From Aquabacter spiritensis (GTDB lineage: Bacteria; Pseudomonadota; Alphaproteobacteria; Rhizobiales; Xanthobacteraceae): 64,000 bases of DNA. Positions 24,776 to 34,589 of the stretch are shown here, piece after piece (the stretch's first letter is position 1; every line of letters starts with the position of its first letter). The notes below the pieces were generated by a model, which did no database searches, was not told the origin of the DNA, and worked only from the letters and a program-made list of their open reading frames with translations. The stretch is from NCBI RefSeq assembly GCF_004346185.1, contig NZ_SMAI01000005.1, positions 186,001 to 250,000 on the forward strand, given 5' to 3'. Both the position numbers and the translations under genes were made by a program.

Positions 24776-25390
24776 ATGACCTTCGGCGATCGGGTTCGCG
24801 GAATCGCAATCGCACTGTTCACCGGCTGCCTCCTGGCCGTGACCCCGGCGGCGGGCGCCCCGAGCGCCCCCGGCGGGCCGGGCACGGCACCGCTCGCGCA
24901 GGCGCCCAATGGGCCGCAGCATCTGGATGCGGTGATGGGGCAGGAGGCGGTGCTCAACCCGATGCCGATCCTCACCAAGACCGGCACGGCGAGCTGGGCG
25001 GAAGGCTTCGACGCGCTGGTCGCGGCGCTCAAGGACATTACCGCCGAAATGGACCGGCTCGGCCTGAAGCGCGCCGGAGACGCCATGGTCGCCTATACGG
25101 CGAGCGACGAAGCCGGCTTCGATTACGAGGCGCAGATCCCGTTTTCCGGCGCCACCACGGAAAAGCCCGCCAACGGCGTCGGCCTCGGTGCCTCCTATAG
25201 CGGGCGGGTGCTGAAATTCGGCCATGTCGGATCGTTCGCCGACATGGACAACACCTATGAGGCGATCGCCAATTATCTCGATGCCCGCAACATCGAGGCG
25301 CAGGACCTCTATATCGAGCGCTATCTCACCGATCCCGTCACCGCCCCGCCGGAGAGCCTGGAAGTGGAGATCTTCGTCCCCTTGCGCTGA
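24776..25390 (+). CDS. secreted GyrI-like (effector-binding domain) protein
   Basis: From the ATG at 24776 the protein has 204 residues. It has a signal peptide (hydrophobic IAIALFTGCLLAV, cleavage after AGA near residue 28) and a Pro/Gly/Ala-rich linker. The rest is a SOUL/GyrI-type small-molecule-binding domain: ASDEAGFDYEAQIPF in the first half and YIERYLTDPVTAPPESLEV at the C-terminus. GyrI-like domains usually sit in cytosolic AraC/MerR regulators, so a predicted periplasmic version is unusual though known in Rhizobiales. Its ligand is unknown. It diverges from dapF and is followed by thpR. Confidence 0.82.
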   Translation: MTFGDRVRGIAIALFTGCLLAVTPAAGAPSAPGGPGTAPLAQAPNGPQHLDAVMGQEAVLNPMPILTKTGTASWAEGFDALVAALKDITAEMDRLGLKRAGDAMVAYTASDEAGFDYEAQIPFSGATTEKPANGVGLGASYSGRVLKFGHVGSFADMDNTYEAIANYLDARNIEAQDLYIERYLTDPVTAPPESLEVEIFVPLR

Positions 25391-25475
25391 CCCCCGCTTT
25401 TCAGCGGCGCGCGAATCTTCTTCATTAGGATGGCCAGTCGTTTGGGGCGGCCATATCTGGACGTCCCGGCGTGCG

Positions 25476-26018
25476 ATGGAGGCGCCCGTGCCGCGACTCT
25501 TCACAGCGATCGAGATCCCGGCGCAGGTCGGCACCACCTTGTCCATGCTGCGGGGCGGCCTGACCGGGGCGCGCTGGATCGATCCGGAAAACTACCACCT
25601 CACCTTGCGCTTCGTCGGCGACGTGGACGACGTCCTCGCCCGCGAAGTGATGTACATGCTCGGCCAGGTGCGCCGCCGGGCCTTCGACCTCGCGCTCGAC
25701 GGGCTCGACCAGTTCGGCGGCCACAAGCCGCGCTCGGTGTTCGCGGCGGTGAAGTCCAGTCCCGCGCTCATGGAGCTGCGCGCCGAGCAGGAGCGCATCA
25801 TGCAGCGCCTCGGCCTCTCGCCCGACCGGACCTACAAGCCCCACGTCACCCTCGCCCGGCTGCGGGACGCGTCGAGCCGTCAGGTCGCGGATTATCTCGC
25901 GACGCGGGGCTATTATCGCAGCCCGGCCTTCCACGTGCCGCGCTTCGTGCTGTTCTCCTCGCGCGATTCGGTCGGCGGGGGGCCCTATCTGGTCGAGGCG
26001 GCCTATCCCCTTTCGTAA
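25476..26018 (+). CDS. thpR: RNA 2',3'-cyclic phosphodiesterase ThpR (2H family)
   Basis: The protein has 180 residues with the two H-x-T/S-x motifs of the 2H phosphoesterase superfamily at H41-L-T43 and H123-V-T125. LFTAIEIP at the N-terminus and the spacing of about 80 residues between motifs match ThpR/LigT, which opens 2',3'-cyclic phosphates and was first found as a tRNA ligase activity. The ATG at 25476 is chosen; a GTG at 25488 is possible. The frame is open upstream but overlaps the preceding gene. It is 42 bp from the tam gene on the same strand. Confidence 0.93.
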   Translation: MEAPVPRLFTAIEIPAQVGTTLSMLRGGLTGARWIDPENYHLTLRFVGDVDDVLAREVMYMLGQVRRRAFDLALDGLDQFGGHKPRSVFAAVKSSPALMELRAEQERIMQRLGLSPDRTYKPHVTLARLRDASSRQVADYLATRGYYRSPAFHVPRFVLFSSRDSVGGGPYLVEAAYPLS

Positions 26019-26060
26019 CCGACCGTCCCGCCTTAAACACAGGCGGGACGGGAGGGAACC

Positions 26061-26834
26061 ATGGCTGAGGATTGGAGCGCCGCGCAATATCTGAAATTCG
26101 AGGATGAGCGCACGCGCCCCTCGCGCGATCTGCTGGCGCAGGTGCCGCTGGCGCAAGCGGGGCTGTGCATCGACCTCGGCTGTGGGCCGGGCAATTCGAC
26201 CGAGCTTGTCGCGGCACGGTTTCCCGCGGCCGAGGTCCGCGGCATCGACACCTCCCCGGACATGCTCACAGCCGCCCGCAAACGTCTGCCCACCCTCGCT
26301 TTCCAGGCCGGCGACGTGCGCACCTTCACGTTGGAGCGACCGGCCGATTTGATCTTCGCGAACGCCGTCCTGCAATGGGTGCCGGACCACGAGGCGCTGT
26401 TTCCCCGCCTGATGTCGCAGCTCGCGCCGGGCGGCTATCTCGCGGTCCAGATGCCGGACAATCTCGACCAGCCCTCCCATGCCGAGATGCGTGCGGCGGC
26501 GGGCGACGGCGCGTGGTCCGCCAAGCTCGCCGAAGCGATGGGGATGCGCGAGCGCCTGCTCTCGGTCGAGGCCTATTACGACCTCCTCGCGCCGCACGCC
26601 GCGCGGGTCGAGATCTGGCACACCATTTATCGCCATCCCCTCGCCGGAACGTCCGCGATCGTCGAATGGCTGAAGAGCACGGGGCTGCGCCCCTTCCTCG
26701 ACCCCCTCGACGCGCCGGAGCGGGCAGCCTATCTCTCGGCCTATGAGGCGCGGCTCGCCCGCCACTACACGACGCGGGCGGACGGCAAGGTCCTGCTCGC
26801 CTTTCCGCGCCTGTTCATCCTGGCGCGGCGGTGA
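26061..26834 (+). CDS. tam: trans-aconitate 2-methyltransferase
   Basis: A class I SAM-dependent methyltransferase of 257 residues. The SAM-binding motif I is IDLGCGPGNSTE (near 36-47). The family-typical N-terminus WSAAQYLKFEDERTRP, the ANAVLQWVPDH segment and VQMPDNLDQPSH identify it as Tam, which esterifies trans-aconitate, a by-product inhibitor of aconitase. It has its own GGAGGGA ribosome site. A 93-residue orphan gene follows after 58 bp. Confidence 0.95.
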   Translation: MAEDWSAAQYLKFEDERTRPSRDLLAQVPLAQAGLCIDLGCGPGNSTELVAARFPAAEVRGIDTSPDMLTAARKRLPTLAFQAGDVRTFTLERPADLIFANAVLQWVPDHEALFPRLMSQLAPGGYLAVQMPDNLDQPSHAEMRAAAGDGAWSAKLAEAMGMRERLLSVEAYYDLLAPHAARVEIWHTIYRHPLAGTSAIVEWLKSTGLRPFLDPLDAPERAAYLSAYEARLARHYTTRADGKVLLAFPRLFILARR

Positions 26835-26892
26835 CCGGGCGATCCGCCCTGCGGAAACAGGCGCGCCCTTCGCGCGGAACGAGGATTGACGC

Positions 26893-27174
26893 ATGACCGA
26901 CATGACCAGCGACCGCGCGCCTTTGCCGACGGCCGAACTCCTCGTCGCGCTCGACCCGGCGGTCGCGATCGTGCTGCTCGATCTGCTCGGCCGGCTGGAG
27001 GATCCCGGCCGCGCGGCCTTGGCCGAGCCGCTCGACCATCCGGCCGAGCGGGCGGCGCTCTGGGTGTTCCGCTCCGCGCTGGAACTGGCGGTCGGAGAGA
27101 TCGTCACCGAGGATTACGATGGAGCGCTCGCCGCGGCGCGCACCGCCGTGGTCGCGCAGCTCGAAGGCAAATAA
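26893..27174 (+). CDS. conserved-looking small protein, function unknown
   Basis: I do not recognise this 93-residue, mostly helical and acidic protein. It has no signal peptide or membrane segment. It contains a Leu-rich stretch (AIVLLDLLGRLEDPG) and ends LEGK. Two Met codons (26893 and 26902) could start it; a GAGG site lies before the first. Codon use with GC-rich third positions matches its neighbours, which supports a real gene. It is the last gene of the thpR-tam run and is followed by a strong hairpin. Confidence 0.6.
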   Translation: MTDMTSDRAPLPTAELLVALDPAVAIVLLDLLGRLEDPGRAALAEPLDHPAERAALWVFRSALELAVGEIVTEDYDGALAAARTAVVAQLEGK

Positions 27175-27239
27175 CGCTGGTCCTCGGTCGAGAGCGTTAC
27201 CGATCACAGCGCGATGCGATGTGATCGGTACGTCCAGCG
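27175..27239. terminator. large hairpin between convergent genes (bidirectional terminator or repeat element)
   Basis: TACCGATCAC (27198-27207) and GTGATCGGTA (27221-27230) form a perfect 10-bp stem with a 13-nt loop. CGCTGG (27175-27180) and CCAGCG (27234-27239) enclose it. It fills the whole gap between the small gene and metQ, which converge here. No T-run is seen, so it may be a transcription barrier or one copy of a dispersed palindromic repeat. Confidence 0.55.
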
Positions 27240-27242
27240 GGC

Positions 27243-28022
27243 TCACCAGCTCGACAGAACCGCCCCCTTATAGGTCGTGTCGATGAAGGCCTTCACCTCG
27301 GGGCTGCGATAGCTCTCCACCAGGATCGCGACGAAGGGCTTGTCCTTGTCCACCGCCCGCACCGCGATGACGTTGACGTAAGGCCCCTTCGGATCCTCGC
27401 GCAGGATCGGATCCTTCACCGGATCGAGCCCCGCCTCCTTGGCATAATTGGTGTTGATGCCGGCGGCCGCGACGTCCGGCAGCGACCGGGGAAGCTGCGC
27501 CGCGTCGATCTCGACGATCTTCAGCTTCTTCGGATTGTCCGTGATGTCCGCGACCGAGGGCTTGAAGCCGACGCCGTCCCGCAGCTTGAGATAGCCCTTG
27601 TCGCGCAACAGCAGGAGGACGCGCCCGCCATTGGTCGGATCGTTCGGGATCGCCACCGTGGCGCCGGCCGGCAGATCGTCGAAGCTCTTGTACTTCTTCG
27701 AATAGATGCCGATCGGGAAATTCACCGTGGTGCCGACCGAGACGATCTTGAAGCCGCGATCCGCCACCTGATTGTCGAGATAGGGCTGGTGCTGGAACGA
27801 ATTGGCCTGGATTTCCCCGGCCGCCAGCGCGGTGTTGGGCACCACGTAATCGGAGAATTCGACGATCTGGATGTCGAGGCCCTTCTTGGCCGCGATGGGC
27901 TTCACGGCTTCGAGGATCTGGGCATGCGGCCCGGGCGTCACGCCGACCTTGATGGTCTCTGCCGACGCGGCGCTGGCGAGGAGGGCGATGGTCGCGCCGG
28001 CGAGAAGGGTGCGCAAAAGCAT
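27243..28022 (-). CDS. metQ: methionine ABC transporter substrate-binding protein MetQ
   Basis: The protein has 259 residues with a signal peptide ending ASA (about residue 21) and an NlpA-family fold: KVGVTPGPHAQILE, VEFSDYVVPNTALAAGEIQANSFQH and AIPNDPTNGGRVLLLL. Family members bind D- and L-methionine. There is no lipobox Cys near the cleavage site, so this is a soluble periplasmic protein rather than a lipoprotein. It is the last gene of metN-metI-metQ, 68 bp after metI. Confidence 0.93.
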   Translation of the reverse strand: MLLRTLLAGATIALLASAASAETIKVGVTPGPHAQILEAVKPIAAKKGLDIQIVEFSDYVVPNTALAAGEIQANSFQHQPYLDNQVADRGFKIVSVGTTVNFPIGIYSKKYKSFDDLPAGATVAIPNDPTNGGRVLLLLRDKGYLKLRDGVGFKPSVADITDNPKKLKIVEIDAAQLPRSLPDVAAAGINTNYAKEAGLDPVKDPILREDPKGPYVNVIAVRAVDKDKPFVAILVESYRSPEVKAFIDTTYKGAVLSSW

Positions 28023-28090
28023 GGGAAGGCTCCTTCGAGAGTGTTCGAGGGTCTGGCGTTGGTCGGGAAGCGGGGAGCGGCGGCGCGCGG

Positions 28091-28768
28091 TCAGGTGCGG
28101 CGGTTGCGCTTGTCGAGGCGGCGGGCGAGCAGGTCGCCGGTGCTCTGAACCGCCTGAACCAGCAGGATCAGCACCACCACCACCGCCGCCATCACTTCGG
28201 GCATGAAGCGCTGATAGCCGAAGCGGATGCCGAGATCGCCGAGCCCACCGCCGCCGACCGCGCCGACCATGGCGGAATAGCCGATGAGGCTGACCACGGC
28301 GAGGGTGAGGGCGAGCGTGATGGCGGGCAGCGCCTCGGGCAGCAGCACCTTGCGCACGATCTGGAGCGGGCTCGCTCCCATCGCGCGGGCGGCCTCGACC
28401 AGGCCCTGATCGACCTCGCGCACCGCCGCCTCGATCAGCCGGGCGATGAAGGGGGCGGCGGCGACCGTCAGGGGCACGATGGCGGCCTCGGTGCCGATCG
28501 AGGTCCCGGCGATGAGCCGGGTGAAAGGGATGATCGCCACCACCAGAATGATGAAGGGCGTGGAGCGCGCGGCATTCACCACGAGCCCGAGCGCCTGGTT
28601 GAGCCAGGGCGCGGCGAACAATTCGCCCGACCGGCTGGTGGCGAGGAACACGCCCAGCGGCAGGCCGATCACGGTGCCGATCAGGGCGGCCACGAACACC
28701 ATGTAGAGCGTCGCCTGGGTCGCCGCGATCAGCAGGTCGACCATCGAAGGGGTGAGGAAATCAAACAT
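28091..28768 (-). CDS. metI: methionine ABC transporter permease MetI
   Basis: The permease has 225 residues, five to six membrane helices and the MetI/YaeE motifs [21 protein letters not shown] and [22 protein letters not shown] (ATPase-docking EAA loop), then [15 protein letters not shown]. The ATG at 28768 lies 8 bp inside the end of metN, so the two are translationally coupled. Upstream codons in this frame lie inside metN and lack family similarity. Confidence 0.96.
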   Translation of the reverse strand: MFDFLTPSMVDLLIAATQATLYMVFVAALIGTVIGLPLGVFLATSRSGELFAAPWLNQALGLVVNAARSTPFIILVVAIIPFTRLIAGTSIGTEAAIVPLTVAAAPFIARLIEAAVREVDQGLVEAARAMGASPLQIVRKVLLPEALPAITLALTLAVVSLIGYSAMVGAVGGGGLGDLGIRFGYQRFMPEVMAAVVVVLILLVQAVQSTGDLLARRLDKRNRRT

Positions 28769-29876
28769 AGCCCAGCACCTCCGCCGAAAGGTGAAGCGAG
28801 GCGAGTGCCGCGAGCAGCGCGGTGACCGTCGCGGGCGTCCCCGGCACACCGACGACGATCACGCCGAACGGCGTTCCGGCGATCTCGTCCACCTGCGCCT
28901 GGATGATGTTCACCTCCACCCGCAGCAGCCGCCCGATGCGCGAAAGGACGGGCTCGGTGGCATTGGCGCCGGTGAAGACGATGCGCACCAGGGCCTGCGC
29001 GCCCGGCCCGGCCTCCGGCTTCAGGCGCGCCGCGACATAGGGCGGCAAGGCGGAGCCCGTCACGGCCGAAACGAAGGCGCGGGTGGTGGGGTGCTGCGGC
29101 CGGGCGAACAGCGCAAAGGTCGGCCCCTCCTCGACGATCCGCCCGCCCTCCAGCACCGCGACGCGGTCCGCCACCGCTTTGATCACCCCCATTTCGTGGG
29201 TGATCAGCAAAACGGTCAGGTTCAGCTCGGCATTCACCTTGCGCAGCAGAGCGAGGATCTGGTCCGTGGTCTCCGGATCGAGCGCCGAGGTCGCCTCGTC
29301 GGACAGGAGAACGCGGGGGCGCGTGGCGAGGGCGCGGGCGATGCCGACCCGCTGCTTCTGGCCACCGGAGAGTTCCGCGGGATAGCGGTCGCGTTTGTCG
29401 GCGAGACCGACGAGATCCAGCAGCGGCTCGACCCGCGCGCGGATCTCGCGGCCCGGGACACCGGCGATTTCCAGTGGCAGCGCCACGTTCTCGAATGCGG
29501 TGCGGCGCGCGAGCAGATTGAAATGCTGGAAGATCATGCCGATGGAGCGGCGCGCGCGGCGCAGACCGCCTTCGTCCAGCGCCGTCACTTCGGTGCCGTC
29601 GACGAAGATGCGCCCGCCGGTCGGCGTCTCGAGGCCGTTCACCAGCCGGATCAAGGTCGACTTGCCGGCGCCCGAGCGGCCGATGACGCCGAGAACGGCG
29701 CCCTCCGGCACGGCGAGATCGACATCGCGCAGCGCGGCGACTTCCGGGGTTCCGCGGCGCGCGGGAAAGATCTTTTCCACATGCGCGAAGCGGATGACGG
29801 GGTCGGTCACGGCTGGATCCCTCGCGGCGGCGGATGCGGCCGAGGCGAGGATAGGAAACGGGGCGTTCACGGTCAT
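28761..29876 (-). CDS. metN: methionine ABC transporter ATPase MetN with NIL domain
   Basis: From the ATG at 29876 the protein has 371 residues. A variable N-terminus of ~25 residues precedes [12 protein letters not shown]. Motifs: Walker [10 protein letters not shown], signature LSGGQKQR, Walker [13 protein letters not shown] and H-loop ITHEMGV. The C-terminal ~75 residues form a NIL domain (ANIIQAQ-type strand, here [17 protein letters not shown]), the methionine-sensing regulatory domain that allows trans-inhibition. It is the first gene of the operon. A hairpin and a good promoter lie upstream. Confidence 0.96.
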   Translation of the reverse strand: MTVNAPFPILASAASAAARDPAVTDPVIRFAHVEKIFPARRGTPEVAALRDVDLAVPEGAVLGVIGRSGAGKSTLIRLVNGLETPTGGRIFVDGTEVTALDEGGLRRARRSIGMIFQHFNLLARRTAFENVALPLEIAGVPGREIRARVEPLLDLVGLADKRDRYPAELSGGQKQRVGIARALATRPRVLLSDEATSALDPETTDQILALLRKVNAELNLTVLLITHEMGVIKAVADRVAVLEGGRIVEEGPTFALFARPQHPTTRAFVSAVTGSALPPYVAARLKPEAGPGAQALVRIVFTGANATEPVLSRIGRLLRVEVNIIQAQVDEIAGTPFGVIVVGVPGTPATVTALLAALASLHLSAEVLGYV

Positions 29877-29891
29877 CTCCGGCTTTCGTCG

Positions 29892-29930
29892 GCGACCCCC
29901 GTTCGTCAGGGCGAACTCATGGGGGGTCGC
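29892..29930 (-). promoter_or_regulatory. stem-loop in the metN leader
   Basis: GCGACCCCC (29892-29900) pairs with GGGGGTCGC (29922-29930), and inside it GTTCG (29901-29905) pairs with CGAAC (29912-29916). The nested stem ends 16 nt before the metN ATG and is within the predicted transcript. It does not match the SAM-I or SAM-II riboswitch patterns I know. It may be a translational control element or simply a stable GC-rich leader fold. Confidence 0.45.
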
Positions 29931-30061
29931 GTGCGGGACCAAGGCGAGGGGGAAGGCAGGGGCGGCGCCGCGGCGCCGCATCCAGCTTCACATTCGCATC
30001 GAACACCGCATACAAAGGCCGCAGGCCATGGCTGCACCGCTGGGTTGAAATGTTATAGCGG

Positions 30062-30091
30062 ATAATTCGTTCTTTTTATCGAACGTGTCAA
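30062..30091 (-). promoter_or_regulatory. metNIQ promoter with an inverted repeat in the spacer
   Basis: Read on the minus strand, TTGACA (30086-30091) is a perfect -35 box and AATTAT (30062-30067) a fair -10 box, 18 bp apart. The spacer is framed by CGTTC (30081-30085) and GAACG (30068-30072), a perfect 5-bp dyad where a repressor would block RNA polymerase. Transcription would start near 30055, giving a leader of about 180 nt before metN. Confidence 0.55.
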
Positions 30092-30095
30092 GCCC

Positions 30096-33000
30096 CTACT
30101 CCGCCGCCCGCGGGATTCCCGGCAAAACGTGCTGCCGCGCATCCTCCGGCTCCTTCGGTTCGGCCGGGCCGTCCGGATTGTGCTCGTCCCTTTTGCCGAC
30201 GAACCGGCCGAACACGCGGCCAAGCCCGTGGTCGAGATCGTCCATCACCGAGAACACGGCCGGCACGAACACCAGCGACAGCACGGTCGAGGCGATCAAC
30301 CCGCCGATCACCGCGATCGCCATCGGCGCGCGGAAGGACCCGCCCTCGCCGAGCGCCAGCGCCGAAGGCACCATGCCCGCCGCCATGGCGATCGTGGTCA
30401 TCACGATCGGCTGGGCGCGCTTGCGGCCGGCCTCCATCAACGCCGTGTAGCGGTCGTGCCCCGCCGCCATGGATTCGATCGCGAAATCGACCAGCAGGAT
30501 GGCGTTCTTGGTGACGATGCCCATCAGCATCAGAAAGCCGATGACCACCGGCAGGGAGACCGAATTGCCGGTCAGCAACAGCGCAATGAAAGCGCCACCG
30601 ATCGACAGCGGCAGCGAGACCAGGATGGTGATGGGCTGGAGCACGTCGTGGAACAGCAGGATCAGCACCGCGAGCACCAGCATGACGCCGGCGGCGATCG
30701 CGGTGGCGAAGCCGGAGAACACCTCCGCCATGATCTCGGCGTCGCCGGATTCCTTCAGGCTCACGCCCGGCGGAAGATTGCGCGCCGCCGGCAGCGCCTT
30801 CACCGCCTCGAGCGCGGAGCCGAGCGGGGTGTCGCCGACGAGGTCGGCTTCGACCGCGATGCGGCGCGCCCGGTCGTAGCGATCGAGCGCCGTCGGCCCC
30901 TTGCCGAATTCGATGCGGGCCACCGAGGAGAGCGGGACCGACACACCCGGCGTCGAGGTCGGAACGCGGATCGCATCGAAGGTTGCCAATTGGCCGCGCG
31001 CCTTCTCGTCCATCTGCACCCGGATGTCGATCTGGCGGTCCTTGGCGGAGAATTTGGCGAGATTGGCGTTGATGTCGCCGATGGTCGCGATGCGCACCGT
31101 CTCGGCGATCGTGTCGACCGACACGCCGAGTTCCGCCGCCTGGTCGAGCTTCGGGACGATGCGGATCTCCGGCCGGTCGAGCGCGGCCGAGGAGACGACA
31201 TTGCTGAGCACCGGCACGCCGTCGCGCACCTCCTTCTCCAATTGCAGCGCCGCCCGCTCCACCGCCTCGCCGTCGTTTCCGGAGAGGATGACGGTGAAGC
31301 CGCGCTGCGCGTTCTGGCCGTTCGCGCTCCAGCTGAAGCGCATGTCGGGAAGCGTCGAGAGCGTCGCGTGCAGGCGGTCTTCGAACTCGGACTGAGTCGC
31401 CGTGCGGTCGGCGCGCGGCTTGAGATTGACCACGACCTGCGCCTTGCGCACTTCGCCCGCCATCAAGGCGAGCCCGCCCTGCCCGCCCGATCCGGCGGTG
31501 GTGTAGACGCTCGCGACCTCCGGCTGCTCCCGCATCAGATCGGTGATGCGGTCGGCGATCTTCTGGGTCTCGCCGAGCGTCGTGCCGGGCGGCAGTTCGA
31601 CGGTGAGCATGGAGCGCGAAATGTCGTTCTCCGGCAGGAAGCCGGAGGGCAGAAGGGTCGAGAGGAAGATGGTCCCCGCGAACACGCCGAGGCCCATCAG
31701 GATGGTGATGAAGCGGTGGCGCACCGACCAGCCGAGAAGCCGCAGATAGGGGCGCATGACCGGGCCGTCGCCCGTGTGCCGATGGCCGGTGTCGCGCATG
31801 AAATAGGCCGCGAGCAGCGGCGTGATCAAGCGCGCGACCGCCAGCGAGAACAGCACCGCGATCGCCACGGTGATGCCGAACTGCTTGAAGTACTGGCCTG
31901 CAATGCCGCCCATGAAGGAGACCGGCACGAACACGGCGGCGATTGTCAGCGTCGTGGCGACGACCGCGAGGCCGATCTCGTCCGCCGCCTCGATGGCGGC
32001 GCGGTAGGGCGATTTCCCCTGCCGCATATGGCGCACGATATTCTCGATCTCGACGATTGCGTCGTCGACCAGGATGCCGGTAACCAATGTGATGGCGAGC
32101 AGGCTGACGGCGTTCAGCGAAAAGCCGAGCAGGTCCATGACCCAGAAGGTCGGCAGGATGGAGAGCGGGATTGCCAGCGTGGTGATCAGGGTGGCACGCC
32201 AGTCGCGCAGGAACAGGAACACCACCACCACCGCGAGGATCGCGCCCTCGATCAACGTGTGCATGGCGGATTCGTAGTCGGCCTTGGTGTAGCGCACCGT
32301 CGTGTCGATCATCGCGATCGAGATGCCGGGATGGCTCGCCATCAGCCGCCCGACCTCCTCCTCGACCCGGTCATAGACCGTGACGTCGGAAAAGCCCTTG
32401 GCGCGGTAGACGCCGAAGGCCACGACCGGCCGGCCGTCGAGCCGGGCGAAGGTGCGCGGCTCCTCGGCGCCGTCATAGACCTCGCCCAGATCCTTCAGCC
32501 GCACGTACCGCCCGTTGGTGAGGACGATGCGGGTGTCGGCCAGTTCGTCCACCGTGGCGGCGCCGGCGAGGGTGCGGATCGACTGTTCCTGCGTGCCGAC
32601 CTCGCCGCGCCCCCCGGAGACGTCGAGATTCGTCGCGCGCAGCTGCCGGCTGACCTCCGCCGCCGTAATGCCGAGCGCCATCAGGCGGTCGGGATCGAGC
32701 GCGACGCGGATTTCCCGCATCACGCCGCCCTCGCGCTTGACCTGGGCGACGCCGCGCACCCCCTGGATCGCCCGCGAAACCGTATCGTCGACGAACCAGG
32801 ACAGTTCCTCCGTGCTCATGGCCGGCGAGGAGACCGCATAGGTGACGATCGGCAGCCCCTCGATATCGACGCGCTGGATCAGCGGCTCCTCGATCGACTG
32901 GGGCAGTTCGGTGCGGATCTTGGTGATCGCGTCGCGCGTGTCGTTGACCGCGCGGTCGACCTGCGTCTCGAGATGGAACTCGATCGTGGTGACGGACGCG

Positions 33001-33266
33001 CCTTCGGAAATCGAGGAGGTGATGTGCTTGACGCCGGACACGCCGGCGACCGCATTCTCCACCTTCTTGGTGACCTGTGTCTCCAGTTCGCTCGGCGCGG
33101 CGCCGGGCTGGGCGACCGTGACCATGACGACTGGCACGTCGATATTCGGCATCTGGGTGACCGGCAGCGAGCGGAAATGCACGACGCCGAGCGCGGTCAG
33201 GACCACGAACAGGACCAGAGAGGGGATCGGCTTTCGGATCGCCCAGGCAGAGATATTGAGAGCCAT
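30096..33266 (-). CDS. RND-family multidrug efflux transporter (AcrB/MdtC type)
   Basis: The inner-membrane proton antiporter has 1056 residues, the usual length. It shows the N-terminal helix ([13 protein letters not shown]), porter domains, and the TM4 double Asp in [19 protein letters not shown] that carries protons. The internal repeat gives a second set of helices ([20 protein letters not shown]). The last ~25 residues are a charged tail ([16 protein letters not shown]). Drug-type (HAE1) rather than metal-type motifs predominate. Its ATG overlaps the fusion-protein stop by 4 bp. No outer-membrane channel gene is adjacent, so a TolC-type partner encoded elsewhere is expected. Confidence 0.96.
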   Translation of the reverse strand: MALNISAWAIRKPIPSLVLFVVLTALGVVHFRSLPVTQMPNIDVPVVMVTVAQPGAAPSELETQVTKKVENAVAGVSGVKHITSSISEGASVTTIEFHLETQVDRAVNDTRDAITKIRTELPQSIEEPLIQRVDIEGLPIVTYAVSSPAMSTEELSWFVDDTVSRAIQGVRGVAQVKREGGVMREIRVALDPDRLMALGITAAEVSRQLRATNLDVSGGRGEVGTQEQSIRTLAGAATVDELADTRIVLTNGRYVRLKDLGEVYDGAEEPRTFARLDGRPVVAFGVYRAKGFSDVTVYDRVEEEVGRLMASHPGISIAMIDTTVRYTKADYESAMHTLIEGAILAVVVVFLFLRDWRATLITTLAIPLSILPTFWVMDLLGFSLNAVSLLAITLVTGILVDDAIVEIENIVRHMRQGKSPYRAAIEAADEIGLAVVATTLTIAAVFVPVSFMGGIAGQYFKQFGITVAIAVLFSLAVARLITPLLAAYFMRDTGHRHTGDGPVMRPYLRLLGWSVRHRFITILMGLGVFAGTIFLSTLLPSGFLPENDISRSMLTVELPPGTTLGETQKIADRITDLMREQPEVASVYTTAGSGGQGGLALMAGEVRKAQVVVNLKPRADRTATQSEFEDRLHATLSTLPDMRFSWSANGQNAQRGFTVILSGNDGEAVERAALQLEKEVRDGVPVLSNVVSSAALDRPEIRIVPKLDQAAELGVSVDTIAETVRIATIGDINANLAKFSAKDRQIDIRVQMDEKARGQLATFDAIRVPTSTPGVSVPLSSVARIEFGKGPTALDRYDRARRIAVEADLVGDTPLGSALEAVKALPAARNLPPGVSLKESGDAEIMAEVFSGFATAIAAGVMLVLAVLILLFHDVLQPITILVSLPLSIGGAFIALLLTGNSVSLPVVIGFLMLMGIVTKNAILLVDFAIESMAAGHDRYTALMEAGRKRAQPIVMTTIAMAAGMVPSALALGEGGSFRAPMAIAVIGGLIASTVLSLVFVPAVFSVMDDLDHGLGRVFGRFVGKRDEHNPDGPAEPKEPEDARQHVLPGIPRAAE

Positions 33267-34462
33267 CAGCGCACCCCCGTCCGGGTTTCGCTCGTATTGA
33301 GCGGCGCCGCGACCGGATTGACCTTGTCGCCGTCGCGCAGGAAGCCGCCGGCCCGCACCACGACGCTGTCGTCGGGGGAAAGTCCCTTGAGGATCTCGAC
33401 GCGCCCCTGGCTCTTCAGACCCGGCTCGACCCGTCGTTCGGCGACCGTGCCGTCGGTGACCGTGAGGACATAGGCCCCCGTCGCGTCGAACATCACGGCC
33501 GAGAGGGGAACCGTGAGCCCATCGCGCCGGGTGAGCTCCACCTGGCCGCGCGCATAGGTGCCGGGGCGAAGGCGCGGATCCGGATCCAGCGCGACCTTGA
33601 CCCTTCCGAGGCGCGTCGTCTTGTCGAGCTGCGCCGCGATCAGGCGCACTTTGCCCTCGACCGGCGCGGAGAAGCCGGCCGGCGTCACCGCGACCTTCTG
33701 GCCGACGGCGATGCGCGCCATGCTCGCTTCCGGCACCTCGGCATCGAGGTCGATCGCGCCGTCGGCGGCGATCCGGAACAGCGGTTCGGAACGGGTCGAG
33801 AGGACGATGGAGCCGATCCGCGCATCGCGGGTCAGAACGGTGCCGGCTTCCGGCGCCCGGATGTCGGTGCGCTTGAGGCGCAGTTCGATCTCGTCGCGCT
33901 GCGCCGCCACGAGGGTGGCGTCCGCCTCGGCCGCGACCAGCGCCTCACGCGCGGCCGCCACCTGGGCGGAGGCGACCTTCACCGCGCGTTCGCGCTCGTC
34001 CAGCACCTCCTGCGAGGCGACGCCCGTTTTGCGCAATTGCCGGGAGCGCTCGACGGCGGACGTCGCCTCGGCCTCCTGCGCCAGCATCTGGTCGAGCGTG
34101 GCGCGCTGCTGGGCGATCGCCGCCCGCGCTTTGGCGGCATTGGCGACGTTCTGTGCGAGCTGGACGTCGAGCATGTCGCGCGACAGGCGCGCGAGGACCT
34201 GGCCCTTCTCCACCTTGTCGCCCACCTCGGCGAAGATCTGCATCAGCCGGTAACCCTCGATCTCCGGGCCGACCTGGATCTCCTCGCGCGGCACCAGCGA
34301 ACCGGTGACGAGCAGCGTCTCGGAGAGATCGCGGCGCTGCGGGTGGGTGACGCTGACGGTCAGGCCCTTGGCGCCGGTCGCGGCCGGCGCCTCGGCGAAG
34401 GCCGGCGCGAGGGGCGTGCAGGCGAGGAGGAGGGCGGACGCGAGGCGAATCAAGCGGGACAT
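33266..34462 (-). CDS. RND efflux periplasmic adaptor (membrane fusion protein)
   Basis: The adaptor has 398 residues from the ATG at 34462. The signal sequence contains LLLAC, a possible lipobox (Cys15), though ordinary cleavage after AFA is also possible. It has a lipoyl-like half-motif (DKVEKGQVLARLSRDML), a long alpha-hairpin coiled coil of about 90 residues rich in Ala, Gln and Arg, the second lipoyl half (DIRAPEAGTVLTRDARIGSIV) and beta-barrel/MPD domains. It bridges the RND pump to an outer-membrane channel. Translation is coupled to the pump gene (ATGA). Confidence 0.94.
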   Translation of the reverse strand: MSRLIRLASALLLACTPLAPAFAEAPAATGAKGLTVSVTHPQRRDLSETLLVTGSLVPREEIQVGPEIEGYRLMQIFAEVGDKVEKGQVLARLSRDMLDVQLAQNVANAAKARAAIAQQRATLDQMLAQEAEATSAVERSRQLRKTGVASQEVLDERERAVKVASAQVAAAREALVAAEADATLVAAQRDEIELRLKRTDIRAPEAGTVLTRDARIGSIVLSTRSEPLFRIAADGAIDLDAEVPEASMARIAVGQKVAVTPAGFSAPVEGKVRLIAAQLDKTTRLGRVKVALDPDPRLRPGTYARGQVELTRRDGLTVPLSAVMFDATGAYVLTVTDGTVAERRVEPGLKSQGRVEILKGLSPDDSVVVRAGGFLRDGDKVNPVAAPLNTSETRTGVR

Positions 34463-34589
34463 GGTGTCCTCAGGGTTCCGGTCGGGCACGTTTCGGGGCG
34501 ACGCACCGGGCAGAAGCCCGGGCGCCCGGCGCAAGAGCGCGCAGGCCTAGCTAAAGCCTGCGTCGGATTTCGGGCAGACCGCGCGGGTA

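Noticed and set aside
29877-30060. SAM-II or SAM-I riboswitch before metN
   Set aside because: I could not find the conserved cores of either class; only a GC-rich stem-loop is present.
30129-33473. Very long open frame antisense to the RND pump gene
   Set aside because: It lies opposite a clear RND gene, its composition (Arg/His/Asp/Ala-rich without domains) is typical of a high-GC shadow frame, and nothing matches a protein family.
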